NCBI GenBank assembly: GCA_009760855.2 | Contig: WPIO01000020.1 | Location: forward strand, 5,157,501 to 5,221,500 | DNA from: Cristatella mucedo | Taxonomy: Eukaryota; Bryozoa; Phylactolaemata; Cristatellidae | DNA length: 64,000 nucleotides | Direction: 5' to 3' | Shown: one piece after another, positions 33,231 to 44,805 of the stretch | How the letters are laid out: each line of letters starts with the position of its first letter | Numbering within the stretch: the first letter of the stretch is position 1 | The notes under the pieces: model-generated | Seen by the model: only the letters and a program-made list of their open reading frames with translations | Database searches by the model: none | Told to the model about the DNA's origin: nothing | Translations under genes and position numbers: made by a program

Positions 33231-34600
33231 GCTTGCAAAGTTGAAGTGGCAGGGTAATAACTCTATGGGTGGCGTAGCTACTGGCTGCAATGAAATGGGC
33301 ATCGACTGTGGCAGCAGGGCCACAGCAGCATCTTGCCTGATCACTTGCGACAGCGACAGAGCCATCCATAGAGCTAGATCTATCATCGGAAGTAGCCACA
33401 GTACCACCAGCTTCATTTGCAAGGCTACTCGAAGCTTCAGTGCGGCCATGGGCCTGGTTTGAATGGTTTGGTCGGCGGGTCTTATCTCGGTTAACTAATG
33501 CTGTTTCAGTCAACTTATAACGGGCCGAGTTCGACTTGTAAGTGCTGGAGTGCAGCGCTAAGGTGGCTTCAGCCTAATATTTTCACTAGAGCATGTCAGA
33601 CCAAGAGACTTGCTAGTGATTATTCATCTTTGTGTTCCAGAAAGCAGTGGCCGAGTAAATACGTTAACGTTTGACGTTTGACGACACCTTGAAATGGCTA
33701 TGAAGTGCACAGCTCCTAAATTATCGTTGTGTAAGTGGCCATGTTCTGGAACTAAATATCAGTTGCCTCCAGTGGCAGGCATTATGGCATGGCATTTGAT
33801 CGTTTTCATAGTATTTGATGCAATCACCCATGGAGAAACCTCTCTGGCAAGTGTGCAGCCCTTACAGGAGTCTCGTCGAGTCGTTGGTCATCCTCTGAGT
33901 TTGGAATTTTCTGTTTTAAACCGTAGGTATTTTCCATTAGTGGGAATTTGTTATGCAACTGATGAAGCCATGCAGCCAACTATGCTGCCAGTTAGTGAGC
34001 GGCTCATATATAGCCACTATGGCTTCAGTTGTCATTTATTGAATTGATTGATGACTCGTCTAAACTGCCATGCATTTCCTGTCGTTATCTTTTTTAGGAT
34101 GTTACCAACATACTTCTCGATTCCACCATCCGGCCAGCGGCTTCCCTGCTTTTACTGGTCTTCCATGATGTCAGTGGGCATGTGCTGGACCCAAGGATCA
34201 GTGTTTCTTTACTTGCACAGCGTGGCACACTTTTTTAAGGACTTCCATGTTCGTGATTTTACCACTAGCTGTCTGGAAAGTGTGAAGCTTCTTCTATACT
34301 ACCATCGAGTGAGTGGTAATGTGCAGGATAAAAGTTGTAGTTGCCTCGCCCAGTAGTCATTTGTTACGGAAGGTCCCAGGTTTGGACATAGTTATCACAC
34401 TTGTCCAGGCTGCTGCCTGTCCGGTGAGTATGCTGCTCTCTCTTGCACTCTGCACAATCTCATTTATGGATTTCTGGTAAACCGCTAGATAGCCAGGCTT
34501 GCTATACAGCCTGAGCAGCCGGCCTGGAGCCACTGGGAGGCTTGCCGGAGGGGCAGCCCGAACAGAAGAGGAGGTGTCGCACAAGCTAGGCATTATCTAC
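33228..34600. repeat. Block B', flank after the array
   Basis: Collinear with 2930-4265: GGCAGGGTAATAACTC, GGCGTAGCTACTGGCTGCA, then CTCCAGTGGCAGGCATTATG at 33770, CCACCATCCGGCCAGCGGCT at 34124 and CACTTGTCCAGGCTGCTGCC at 34398. Contains the start of the degenerate array seen at 3430-5500. The open stretches at 33106-33462 (+), 33694-34047 (+), 33177-33449 (-) and 33205-33513 (-) overlap and have no recognised family; only the last has a partial counterpart at 2951-3376. Confidence 0.7.
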
Positions 34601-34854
34601 ATAAAAATGTAATCTTCTGCCTCACCTCGGACTGCCCTTTCCCTGGAGGCGATTGAGCTGCTTGGGAGCACCAGCCGAACAAGCTGACGTCTTGGACGCT
34701 CTTCTACAGTGCAGTCACCTCTTTGCTACCACTCAGAGCCAGACTGAATCTGAGACTAATTGCTGTGCACAGCTGCGTTTTATCACAAGCTGAATGCTAT
34801 TTAATTAACCGAAAAAGTTCCTGCATCCTAGTCGCACTGTAAATATTATTCATT

Positions 34855-34985
34855 TGTATAGCATCCCCTGAGAGCTTAATCTCTATTCAGGCACTTCATA
34901 TATGCCTCGGAGCTCGAGCCCACGAGCTCAGCGAGACCATGGTCGGGGCAAGTTCTTTCACTGCTGAACCAAACCATCTCTGAGC
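34855..34985 (-). mobile_element. SINE-II copy, minus strand
   Basis: On the minus strand: GATGGTTTGGTTCAGCAGTG (A-box region) and CTCGTGGGCTCGAGCTCC (B box, one change). The tail is AAGTGCCTGAATAGAGATTA then AGCTCTCAGGGGATGCTATA. Same structure as 20941-21087, but no flanking duplication is evident. Confidence 0.75.
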
Positions 34986-35758
34986 TTACTTATCTGCTTA
35001 AAAACTCATATCCGGACCTTGATCAATAAATGACATGCAACCATTTAAAACGGTAACTTATAGAAAAAGAGAGCTTTACATTGACTTTACTCGTGCTTCT
35101 ACGAATAGATTTGGTTGCTGAAACCACTGTTATAATACTTAAGCTTTAGCATTTGTGAGCGACATTTTTGCTTTAATTTGTATACGCTACAAATACTATT
35201 CATCGGAATGGCTATGCCAACAAACAGCACTGTTATTTTCTTTCGGTAGGCATAACCAACCCACCTATATTGGTAGCGAGTTGGCGAAATACATGCACAG
35301 CATTGTCATTCTCATCTCAGGACGAAGTGACTATAGGGAATAAGGGCTGACGATTGGCTCAGGTTTTGACAGATTTAAACTTTTAAGGCTGAACAGTAGT
35401 ATGTTGGCTTACAAGTTTGTTCCACTTTGCGACAGAACTCCCAACTCAAATTATACGAATGTCAAATCAATTTTGAAGTTTAAATGAATAGAAATTCAGT
35501 AACACGACCGGAACCAAAAACTAAGGCAGGTTTTTTCTCACGTTTTGAAATTCCAAATTGTAATAGTAAAAATGAGTATTTGTTGAACACAGTGTAATAA
35601 GATTTGCTGGAAGAAACGGGTTTTATTAATGATTACCAACCCAAACCACCTTGGAGATCAGACTGCTTGAAGATTTTGATGGATTTGGTGGAGAAAGATT
35701 GAAAACGTCACACGTATCTAATTCTCAGGCTTTATTCTTTTCACATGTTTTCTTATCT
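34986..35758. other. Unassigned sequence
   Basis: AT-rich; no recognisable element and no counterpart in the left half. Confidence 0.45.
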
Positions 35759-36211
35759 TCAGTGGTTTTCCATGAAAACCTGTCTAATCAGGTTTACTTC
35801 ATCTTCATTTTCTGAATATTTCTGAAATGCTAGGCAAGTGTTACAATATAACTTTGTCCGAAGCTCATTTAAAACATTTTCTGGGTGCTTCGTTCGAATA
35901 AATTCTGAACGGTTCTTCTACGTACCTAAACTTTCCTTTATATCACTTGCAGAGATAACCTCCACCATCCCATCTATTCGTTCGTTCGGCAAAACCTCCA
36001 TGTGCTGCTACTTCGGTAGCTCTTTTGTCTACTCGTTTGTCAATTCATCGAAGTGTGCCTCGACGCACTCGTTCACGTTGCTCTCATCCAAGTCCACGCC
36101 CATGGACTAGCCTGGTGATGCAATCCCCTCCACCACGGTAGCTTTGGATTTCAGCCTTTCGAATTCTGATTCACAATCCCTTACCATAGTATAATTATGG
36201 TGGCTGAACAT
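35759..36211 (-). pseudogene. Candidate decayed coding region, 151 codons with four in-frame TAG
   Basis: Reading the minus strand from ATG at 36211 to TGA at 35759-35761 gives 151 codons interrupted only by TAG at 36107-36109, 36029-36031, 36008-36010 and 35918-35920. The conceptual product is acidic and looks protein-like, with segments MVRDCESEFERLKSKATVVE, MGVDLDESNVNECVEAHF, NERIDGMVEVISASDIKESL and ELRTKLYCNTCLAFQKYSEN followed by NEDEVNLIRQVFMENH. A CxxC pair sits in the last third. I do not recognise the family; a transposase-derived or lineage-specific gene fragment is possible. The plus-strand open stretch at 35838-36110 is its shadow. Confidence 0.35.
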
Positions 36212-37909
36212 CTGAAGCTGGCTCGTAACCCGAATTTTTCTTTCAACTCGGAGTGAAAAATCGGCTGACAGACAGCAGGCATCTCGAAAAACTCTTCAGT
36301 TGGAACACTGTTAAGTAAAGGTAGAGCTGTACTGCTGTCGTTATTGCAGACACTGCTCCTTCACGAGCATTCTCAACTTGGCCGAGAACAATTGATCAAA
36401 GTAATGAATCTTTTAGACGGCTCAGTGAGGGATCTAAACTCATACCAACGAGCTTCACAAGCAGATGGGAAGAAATTATTTACAATGCAATTTGATCTGC
36501 TGTGTTGAATATACAAACCAGCTTGAAAAATCTGATGTACATCATGCTTAGACCGTGATGCCAAAAAGGACCCGAGAAGACGCTAAGAACTTCCAGTGAG
36601 TACCTTGCCTTACAGCCCCCACAGGAAAGCTTGCCAATGACAGGATTGCACAAAAGCGAAGCTTAAATTTAAGGCTTTCTTAAAGCTGCACATGGTGAAT
36701 GTAAATCATGCTGCAGAGACTCAGAACATTGAGTAAACTTTATCTAGAAAATGCTTCTGGGCTTGAGACTGTCGATACATGGAGCATCCTTCATGAACTG
36801 CAGGAAAATGCAGGTGCTGTATTTTCAAGGTAAATATTGAAACTTCACAGAAAGCATCGCAGTTTGTGGGAATGAGCATGGCAGGTACATGTCCCTAGTC
36901 TGAAAGGAAAGCTGGTCGTTATGTGAAGGCTAACCGGCATAGGCAGAGGTATGTACCTCAGGAGGGCCCACATCTTGAGATGAACCTGAACGCTCAGCTG
37001 CATTTGAGTGGCCGTCCCATAGGCCAAGTGCAGCACCCTTGACCTGGCTATCGCAGGTGGCTACTAGGAAAGAACCACTACAGACTAACTCTAACCGTAG
37101 TGTCCTTGACTCGATCCTGGCTGTACATGCATTACCCGGCACGATTCCCCAGTATCACTTTCTAAGGTAGACCAAATGGTGAGATACCAGTTTAACCGCA
37201 TTCTGTGTTTAACCCAAGACATGCCATTTGCATCTCTACCAGAAAGTTTACCTGCCTTAATTTTCAGAAGACCTTTTTAAAGGAAAGGCTTTGCCATCGT
37301 CAGTGTCCCATGGTGCTCGTCTGACAGAGTAATCTCTTATAGTTGGTTCACAAGCATTTGAGCTCAATTAGTTTTGAGATTCAGCAACCTGGTTTACTTT
37401 GAACTTTAAAATGCTTGACGGAGCAATCTTGCAGCAGGTATGTTGGGATTCTGTACTTCGGGTTGGTTCCACAGTTTAAGGATCTGCCAACAATGTGACT
37501 TGGTAGTACACAAAAATTGTAAAAGCAAAGTCAGGTGGTAATAGCGTTTAGTGGTGTAGCTTAACACAAGCATGAGACATCCGAAGCACAGAATGTTTAT
37601 GAATACCTCTGCAATTGGCTTGCTGGGAGACGGCTCATGACAGCACACCCTTTAGCCAATCGCCCCCACTGCTCTCGTGAGCATGCAGTTACTCATCCTC
37701 ATAAACCCGTTTACTCATAATCCAGCATGGCCCCTAAAATCAGCAGCCATAAACGTTAGCCACCTACTGATAGCATGGTGGTAAAACAATAATGCCTAGG
37801 TCAAATGTTGGCTACTAGGGTAATTCACTGTAAGCTGGCTTGCCAGCTATCCCTAGGATCACCATACAGAGCCAACTGAAACTGTTCGTGGATCTCAGTT
37901 GTTGCCTAT

Positions 37910-37910
<1 letters not shown>
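36212..37910. other. Unassigned sequence, possibly continuing the decayed coding region
   Basis: On the minus strand upstream of the candidate pseudogene there are further open pieces in other frames (36373-36564, with NNFFPSACEARWYEFRSL, and 36240-36350). They might be earlier parts of the same dead gene, but I cannot join them. The rest to 37910 shows nothing recognisable. Confidence 0.3.
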
Positions 37911-37911
<1 letters not shown>

Positions 37912-38005
<94 letters not shown>

Positions 38006-38022
38006 GTCTGTCTGTCTGTCTC

Positions 38023-38119
<97 letters not shown>

Positions 38120-38155
38120 GTTTATATCTGTCTCCATCTCTGTCTCTGTCTCTCT
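37912..38155. repeat. Long (TC)n microsatellite with TCTG interruptions
   Basis: About 245 bp of TC dinucleotides with two GTCT-rich interruptions near 37996-38042. The 80-88 codon Ser-Leu or Arg-Glu repeats predicted across it are artefacts. Confidence 0.97.
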
Positions 38156-38580
38156 CTTTCTCTAACTCTCTCTCACACCCACTTACTCACTGGTACTTAC
38201 ATATTTTAGCAAGGGCTGGTTAATCCTGATCCTTGGGCCAGCAGTATAGGTTGGACTTCCAAGTTCCCGCTGGGAAGTATAGGTCAATTTAGGATAATTT
38301 CTCTCGTTGTTGGTATAGGTTGCCTTTTCTTTGAACAGCATAATTCTCTTCCGCATTTTTTAGACAGTTGTGATTTTACATAATGTAGCCACAAGTTGTG
38401 GCTGTTGCATTATATCGCTTTAGAACTGGATTCGACTATACTAATTCAAGGATTAGCAAGCAAATCTTAAGAGCTAGACCTTGCAATTGGCAACCAATCA
38501 CGAATTGTGCAGCCCTAAATTCCAAGTATAACTAGACGTCGGTGGCTTTAGCAAAAGAACTACCTTAACAAGTTGGCGTC
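38156..38580. other. Unassigned sequence
   Basis: No feature seen between the TC tract and the LINE-I 3' end. Confidence 0.4.
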
Positions 38581-38582
38581 TG

Positions 38583-39200
38583 CTTAATAATAATAATAAT
38601 AAAAAATTACTTGATAAAGCGCCCTCAGAGATCTTAATCTCTCTCTAGGCGCTTTACATTTGCTGCAAAGTGAAATGCAATTGAATGGTAAGTAAAATCA
38701 TGCTTGAAAAACAAACAAAATGAATAATATGGTTAGGGGTGACATGCACAGGGTCAGCATGCAAATGTGGTTAGTGGCAGCATGCACAGTGTCAGCACCC
38801 ATAAAAACATCAAGGACGAACCACAGGGACCTGCTAAATGCTGTCCCAAATAGGTGTGTCTTTAGGTTCCTTTTAAATGTGGTCAGATTAGGGGATGTTC
38901 TGACGCAGGTCGGGAGGGAGTTCCAGGCTGTGAGAGAATACGAACTAAATGCACGGTCTCCAAAGGAATTAAGGTTTGTACGAGGTATTTGTAGACTGTT
39001 GGATTCCGAAAAGCAGGTGGTACGACGCTTGGCCTGATGGGGTAGTATAACTGAAAGATAGGCTGGATCCATAGAATGAAGGGACCTAAAAGTGAGCGAC
39101 AAAGTCTTAAAGTGAATCCGTTGCTTGACTGGTAGCCAGTGCAGGTCGGCGACAAGTGGAGTATTGTGCAACTGTGACTGCTTGCAGTTGGCAGAGTAGA
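38583..39200 (-). mobile_element. LINE-I, 5'-truncated copy with intact 3' end, minus strand
   Basis: The minus-strand frame 39171-38698 encodes the reverse transcriptase C-terminus: ADLHWLPVKQRIHFKTLSLT, MDPAYLSVILPHQAK, AWNSLPTCVRTSPNLTTFKR, NLKTHLFGTAFS. Its stop comes about 100 bp before the 3' terminus. The 3' region ends AAGCGCCTAGAGAGAGATTA, AGATCTCTGAGGGCGCTTTA and a TTATTATTATTA run at 38583-38602. The AGAGA...TCTCT pair can form a small hairpin. Truncation near the 'LHWLPV' site is typical of incomplete target-primed reverse transcription. This is the best-kept C-terminal frame of the family here. Confidence 0.85.
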
Positions 39201-39479
39201 ATTTCTGCTTCCAAGCATGAAGTAACTGTGTAAGAATGGAAGTCAGCTAGCCTTTCTCTAGGCCAATACCAAAGAATTGGTTTGTACGAGGATATGAGAG
39301 CACACAACAAGGCTGAACTTAGGATAGTGTGATTGCAACGGTTTGGAGCTTCCGGAGAGCTAAACCGTTTCGATTGCAGTTGGTTGTCATTAGATTAGAA
39401 CGGTTGCCCGAGTGCTGTTACCAGCCAACTTCTTAAGCCCTAAATCGATGTGACCAGATTCCATTGCATAGCCTATGCC
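39201..39479. other. Unassigned sequence
   Basis: Between the truncated LINE-I and block D'. No recognised feature. Confidence 0.4.
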
Positions 39480-39531
39480 TACAACGCTCTGAGTGAGGGC
39501 ATCTACAGATATATACACAGAAAGAAAGAGA

Positions 39532-39622
39532 AAGGGAGAGAGCTAGAGTGAGAGAGAGAGAGAGAGAGAGAGTGAGAGTGAGAGAGAATGCGTGTGTGTG
39601 TGTTTGTGTGTGTGTGTGTGCC
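39532..39622. repeat. (GA)n-(TG)n microsatellite
   Basis: AG/GAGT repeats to about 39586 followed by TG repeats to about 39620, at the start of block D'. Confidence 0.93.
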
Positions 39623-40136
39623 TACAAGTGAGGGAGAGAGATTTTGTGGTGTAGAAGCATCAGTAAGTAATTCTGTCCCAGAGGTCGAAAGAAATATAAT
39701 GAGTATAGATCTAACTCGTGAGTTACAGAAAGATATATACATATTTATGAAACAGTTAATATCATTACTTTACTCTTTGATAGCACGGGTAATTTTAATC
39801 ATCACTGGCACTACATTTCTCCGAGAGTGGAATTGTATTCTGCTAGCATAACACATTTGTTTGATATGGAGTTATAAGCTTTTAACGTAACTGTAATGCA
39901 ATTCTATAGACATTTAACAGGGGGCTTACTGGAAGCATGCAAAACGGTTTGAGCCGTATATTCTACCGAAATAAGAATTTGCCGAATAGCAATTGACGGA
40001 TTTTGTATTCTGTGAACAGGGACAGCAACTTGTTAGTGAATGGCTCGAATGGCTTATGGAGATGCAGCAGCATAGCTCTCAGCTTCGGGTGCTCTAACCG
40101 AGACCGTGCGCGAATGCGATCACGACGCATTCAATT

Positions 40137-41098
40137 ATAACTGTAGTTTGGTTCATACACAGAGAGCCAGCCGATGAACAACGCCAGCGGTTTATTGCTG
40201 AAGGCATAGAGCCGCAAGATGCACTACTGCCTTCGCCCCCTTAGCACACTCGAGTCTGCTCTCCTCGACTCTGGCTGTCCACGTCTGTCCCTTTGCCGAC
40301 CCCGATGGTGAATCCACCATCTGGTCACCAGCAGGCTATCAGCCCGTGTCAAAGCCTAATTAGAAGCTGACCACAGCTGTGCACAGGGCCCTCTCGACGA
40401 TGCTCCCACCAGCTGCTGAGGAAAGGAGTGGTACCAGCCAGCTTGCAATCGAACTCCAAGCCCCCTTGACCTTAAGGTCACAAGTTTGCAGCACTAACAC
40501 ATGTAGCTGCAATGTACAGGGCAGTATTGAGCGAGCCAAGCCTCTACAAATGCGACACTACACATGCAGTGCCGTATCAGCATAGCAGCCAACATCAATA
40601 GCTGACCCCACAGGCGGGCTGGCTACCTTACAGCTGCTTGCAGGAGGCGCGCTGGTGCACGGCATTTGCGGCCAGCCGGCAACGTGAGCTGCCGGCCATC
40701 GTTGCCGAGCTCACGTCCACAGCCACCGTTTTTCTGACCTCGGCCGCCGTTGCTCCATCCGATTCCGCCCGCAGCGTCTCCGACATGAGCAGCTGCTTCT
40801 CCGGCCTGCACAGCCTCTCCAACCTTCACAGTCTCTCTGTCCCGAGCTGACTCCCTGTGCTGCACAGACTCTCCGGCTTGTGCGGACTCTTCGATCAGAA
40901 CTGTCTCTGCAGCCAGCACGGACTCTCCTTCCTGGACAGTCTCGCCGTCCTGTGCAGACTCTTCAGTCTGCACACACTCTCGGGCCTGCACCGCGTCACG
41001 GCCCACCGGCTGGTCTCAGTCCAACGTCACCTTCATGGCTTGTGCTCCATCGCAGGCCAATGCCTCTGTCTGGTACCAGCACGCATGCAATCGAACTA
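40137..41098 (-). mobile_element. ~960-bp insertion, possible solo LTR or gene fragment
   Basis: It is GC-rich relative to its surroundings and precisely absent from left block D. Plus-strand start TGTAGTTTGGTTCATACAC; on the minus strand this end has AATAAACCGCTGG followed by GTTGTTCATCGGCTGGC, as in a retroviral-type R/U5 end. Imperfect direct repeats (GGTACCAGC...TGCAATCGAACT) lie at about 40429 and 41069. Clear TG...CA ends and a target duplication could not be fixed. The insertion state is well supported; the element type is a guess. Confidence 0.35.
40623..41006 (-). CDS. Hexapeptide-repeat open reading frame, 127 codons
   Basis: The N-terminal half is a run of about ten degenerate six-residue units of the form E-S/T-V/A-Q-x-x: EESAQD, GETVQE, GESVLA, AETVLI, EESAQA, GESVQH, RESARD, RETVKV, GEAVQA (residues about 15-70). 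The encoding DNA is an 18-bp-period repeat at about 40805-40990. The second half is Gly/Arg-rich. Glu-rich regular repeats would favour a helical, possibly coiled rod, if it is translated. No stop interrupts the frame. I recognise no family. A minisatellite that happens to be open is equally possible; open stretches on the plus strand (40857-41132, 40880-41194) compete. Confidence 0.3.
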   Translation of the reverse strand: MGRDAVQARECVQTEESAQDGETVQEGESVLAAETVLIEESAQAGESVQHRESARDRETVKVGEAVQAGEAAAHVGDAAGGIGWSNGGRGQKNGGCGRELGNDGRQLTLPAGRKCRAPARLLQAAVR

Positions 41099-41464
41099 TG
41101 TCCCCTTCAGTGCAACTCCAGCTCCGACGTGACCTCATCGGTAGGGATATGTGAGTTTTTAAATAGCTACTGCAATTTAATTGCAGAACCATGAATGTTC
41201 GTACGTAAGCTATGGGAGCTGGGAAACAAGTAAATTACCCTTGCGAAGGGTTGTCCAACTCGTAAAAACTTATCCATTAGATTTGTATAAGCCTGGGTGC
41301 ATACAAATGAGCAAAAAAATTGTCGAAAACGTCTGTACAGGTTTAAGTGCTACTTTTTAGCTTAGCGTTTAGGATGCTGCTACTTTGCAGACTAGGAAGG
41401 TGGCCCCTCTCATTGTTTTTATTCTGCAAGTGCACAGAATGGTCGTAATATAGCTTTATTTTAA

Positions 41465-41590
41465 AGCAATAGTAATAATGATATATTGGGTAAAGCATCG
41501 TCAGAGAACTCTATTTCTTCTAGGAGCTTTAGAATTTCTGCAAAGGAAGCAAGGTCAAATGGTCAGTGGTTGCATGCTCAAACCAACCAA
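41465..41590 (-). mobile_element. LINE-I 3' end only, right block D'
   Basis: Counterpart of 11685-11790. Minus strand: TTTGCAGAAATTCTAAAGC, TCCTAGAAGAAATAGAGTTC, then GATGCTTTACCCAATATATC and an ATTATTACTATT end. Confidence 0.6.
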
Positions 41591-42592
41591 CAAGAATACT
41601 TTATGGGCGTAAGCTAATGCAAGCTGGAAAAATGCCACCTCTTCCTGTTGCCCATGGGGTATGTGCTAAATTTGCACACTGCTATACCCAGCTGCTGCAC
41701 ATCCTGTGATGTCCTCATTGAACCAGGCATCGAGTAGCTGCTTCCAGTAAGTAGGGTCTGTACTTTTTCTTGGCCACAAGGGCAGTTCTAGTAGACAAAG
41801 GGGCCGTAAAAGCAGAGCTGGGCAGTCACCTGCTACTTTGCAGTGATCCTTGCTGCTGCTCCCTAAGAGCCTCGTGGGAATAGACATTAGCTACAGCCTG
41901 CTACCGTGTCTGTGCAGCCATTTATAACTTCTCTTTAAGGACAAGTTACTTAATGATGTGGGCTTCTCTTTGAAATTTCGAAGCGATGTACAATAATTGG
42001 CTGTCGTAGCACACTCTAAGAGGCATGTGGAGATAATGAATCGGCCTCCAGACACTGCTAGGAGTCCTAGCTATACTGTATGCAAATTCAGGTTAAGCAA
42101 TGACTTTTTTTGATTACGGCTAAAGCTCAACTACAAAGAAGTAGCAGTAGTCCAATGATATGCCATGCCTTAGCTGCTGCACACGGATCTGGCTCAGACT
42201 TGGGCATGTACAAGTAATGTTCTGCTTGTAAGCAGCTGCTGGATGTATCATTCAGAAAGGCCCAGTGAAAAGCTGTGGCTAATGGAGCAGTCATGTGCTC
42301 AGCCGTGGTCCTGAAGGGGGCCTGAGTGGGAGATGTGGTTTGCGGTTGTCTGGTCGTATCACTGGGCTTGCCGGCACACTGCCAGTGCAGGCAGATAGGC
42401 AGTACCTGTAGCCACCCCAGGGTCTGACAGCTGTATCTGTGGCCTAGGGACTGGCCTGCAGTCAGCTGCAGTCTGGCTGTTGTGGTGTATCCACAGGCCG
42501 GCTTTGTCCTCCTGTCTACTCACGGAATGAGTTGTGGTTGGCAGGGAGTGGTCTAGGTCAGAATGCTGATGAAGGGAGTCACAGGCTTGAAT
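41591..42592. other. Unassigned sequence
   Basis: No counterpart clearly aligned in the left copy. A 100-codon minus-strand open stretch (42359-42661) runs into block C' and is not recognisable. Confidence 0.4.
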
Positions 42593-43637
42593 GAGGGAGT
42601 CGAGAGGGAGAAGGGGTCGAAAGGAGCCGTGCACCGTTGGGCTCCGTGCGTTGGAATACACTGTTGGTGCTGGGCATTGGATGGCTTTCTACAGTGCTGA
42701 CAAGAACAAACTACAGGAGAGAGGCTGTGAGGGGTGTCGTGCTTATCTTAACTCCATGAGTAGATGAATAGACTGGTGGTGTCGGTCATCGACTGGCTTT
42801 TCATGCTGCTGTGTGCAACTGCACCCAAACTACAGTCTCCACAGGCTCGATAGAGCTGCACACACAGTAGTGCTGTGCCTTGCTTGCCTTGGCCTAAATT
42901 TTAGTGCGAACAAGAGCTGTTCGGCGGCTGGCTAGAACACCTTTGTCCAGGAGCAGTGAACCAGAGAGAAGCTCCAGTGTGGTTAGAGAACAAGAGCTTA
43001 AGAGCAAGCCAGGAAACTCTGAGGCTGGTGATGGAGATTCGGCCTTTAGAATTGGTCTGACACCCGTGGGAGCTGCTCATTGAGGTTGGCTGGCATGTCA
43101 ATCTTAACCATCATCTGTGTAAAAAGAATCACCTGGAACCCTTTCTGCATTCAAGCAGGACAGAGGTGCCCTTCCAGAAGTCTAGGGACAATACTATTTC
43201 CTCACCATTATAGGCCATGGTGTCGGGCCCAATACCACTAGGCTCTTGTGCCATTGTCTCAGCTAGATATTTAACAGTCAAGCGAAGCAAACTCTTGGTC
43301 TTTTGTTCAGCTAGGCACTTCGGCTTTGTCTGACTCGTTTCACTGAAAGCCAGGGAGGAGGGTGGGCTGTCTTCCGGCGATTGACGGTACAGTACGAGAC
43401 AGCCCTAGGTCGATTCGGTGGACTTCACCGAATACGGTCGTATCGCAGCCGAGCTAGCATTATGCGTTTCTTTCGTGTTGTGTCTGTGGCGCTCGCACGT
43501 GGTTTTGGCATAAGGATTTGCCGGTGCGAGCTAAACGTAGTTGTATGGTGTGAGATAATCGGCTGGTTCGGCCTCATTTGTCCCTTTGGGTCGTTCCCCA
43601 TAGAGACGCAAGAAGTCTAAGTGTTGAAACGTTTCTT

Positions 43638-44805
43638 TTCACGGTCTATACTCTCCCTCTTGCTGATGTGATTGCCAAGCACAATCTAGGTTTTCACTTC
43701 TATGCGGATTACACTCAGTTGTACCTTTGCATTGATCCCTCCCAGCCTTCGAGCACCTCAAATTCTCTAAACTCACTTGCTGCATGCATTGATGACATCC
43801 GAACATGGATGGCAGCAAATTGTCTAAAACTAAACGATGACAAAACTAAGTTACTAGTTATGGGCAAACCTAGTGTGATTCAGAGATTGGAAAGGCTGTC
43901 TCTCAAATTTGGCTCGGCCTGCATATCTCCAGTTGAATCAGCTCGAAATCTAGGTGTCATATTCCAAAGCGACCTCTCGTTAGACGACCATATCAGCTCC
44001 ACTGTCAAATCTGCATATTTTCAGCTTCATAACACTGCTAAAATTCAGGCTTGTTTAGATATGGAAACCACGTCCAAGTTGGTCCGTGCATTCGTGACAT
44101 CCCGTCTCGACTTCTGCAACTCACTGCTAAGTGGCCTACCAGCATGTGCGATCAGGCGAATGCAGCTTGTGCAAAACTTTGCAGCTAGGCTTGTCTGTCG
44201 TGAGCTTCGCAGTTGCCACATTACTCCTCTTCTCGCTGACCTGCACTGGCTACCAGTCAAGCAACGGATTGACTTCAAGGTTTTGTCGCTCACTTTTAGG
44301 TCTCTTCAATCTATGGCTCCAGCCTATCTTTCAGATATTCTCCCCCATCAGGCCAAGAATCGTACCACCCGCTTCTAGGAAACCAACAGTCTAGAAACAC
44401 CTCGTAAAAACCTTAAATCCTTTGGAGACCATGCATTTAGTTCGTATGCTCCCAAAGCCTGGAACTCCCTCCCGACCTGTGTCAGAACATCCCCTGACCT
44501 GACCACATTTAAAAGAAACTTAAAAACACACCTATGTAGGACAGCATTTAGTGGGTCCATTTGATACGTCCTTCACGTGCTTATGCGTGCTCACACTGTG
44601 CATGCTGCCACTAACCACATTTGCATGCTGACCCTGAGCATGTCAGCCCTAACCATGCTATTCATTTTGTTTGTTTTTACAATCATGATTTTACTTACCA
44701 TTCAATTGCATTACCCTTTGCAGCAAATGTAAACCGTCTAGAAAGAGATTAAGTTGTCTGAGGGTGTTTTATCAAGTACATTATTATTACTATTACATTA
44801 TAATT
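43638..44805 (+). mobile_element. LINE-I (CR1/L2-type), 5'-truncated, best reverse transcriptase copy
   Basis: The open frame to the TAG at 44376 encodes, after about 20 residues of flank, LPLADVIAKHNLGFHF, the catalytic box YADYTQLY (43701-43724), then LKLNDDKTKLLVMGKPS, SARNLGVIFQSDLSLDDHIS, TSRLDFCNSLLSGLP and LADLHWLPVKQRIDFKVLSL. After the TAG the frame stays open to TGA at 44562 with AWNSLPTCVRTSPDLTTFKR and NLKTHLCRTAFSGS. The second catalytic Asp is Tyr (codon 43710-43712), so it cannot be active. It lacks endonuclease and fingers, i.e. is 5'-truncated. The 3' tail is ATTATTATTACTATTACATT. Flanks GAAACGTTTC (43626) and GAGACGTGTTTC (44806) look like a target duplication; the left block at 7636 is the empty site. 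Confidence 0.9.

Larger units (their letters stand above)
39623..41464. repeat. Block D', right copy, carrying ~1 kb of extra sequence
   Basis: 39700-40130 matches 10850-11300 and 41100-41464 matches 11305-11684. The intervening 40137-41098 is absent from the left copy. Confidence 0.65.

Noticed and set aside
35759-36211. Alternative genetic code with TAG as a sense codon
   Set aside because: LINE-II remnants contain TGA stops from ordinary decay and the LINE-I TAG at 44376 is TCG-derived in the sister copy; pseudogene decay is enough.
37895-38165. Ser-Leu and Arg-Glu repeat proteins
   Set aside because: Artefacts of the (TC)n microsatellite.
40137-41098. Firm call of a solo LTR
   Set aside because: Terminal TG...CA and a target-site duplication could not be placed, so it is left as a possible insertion only.
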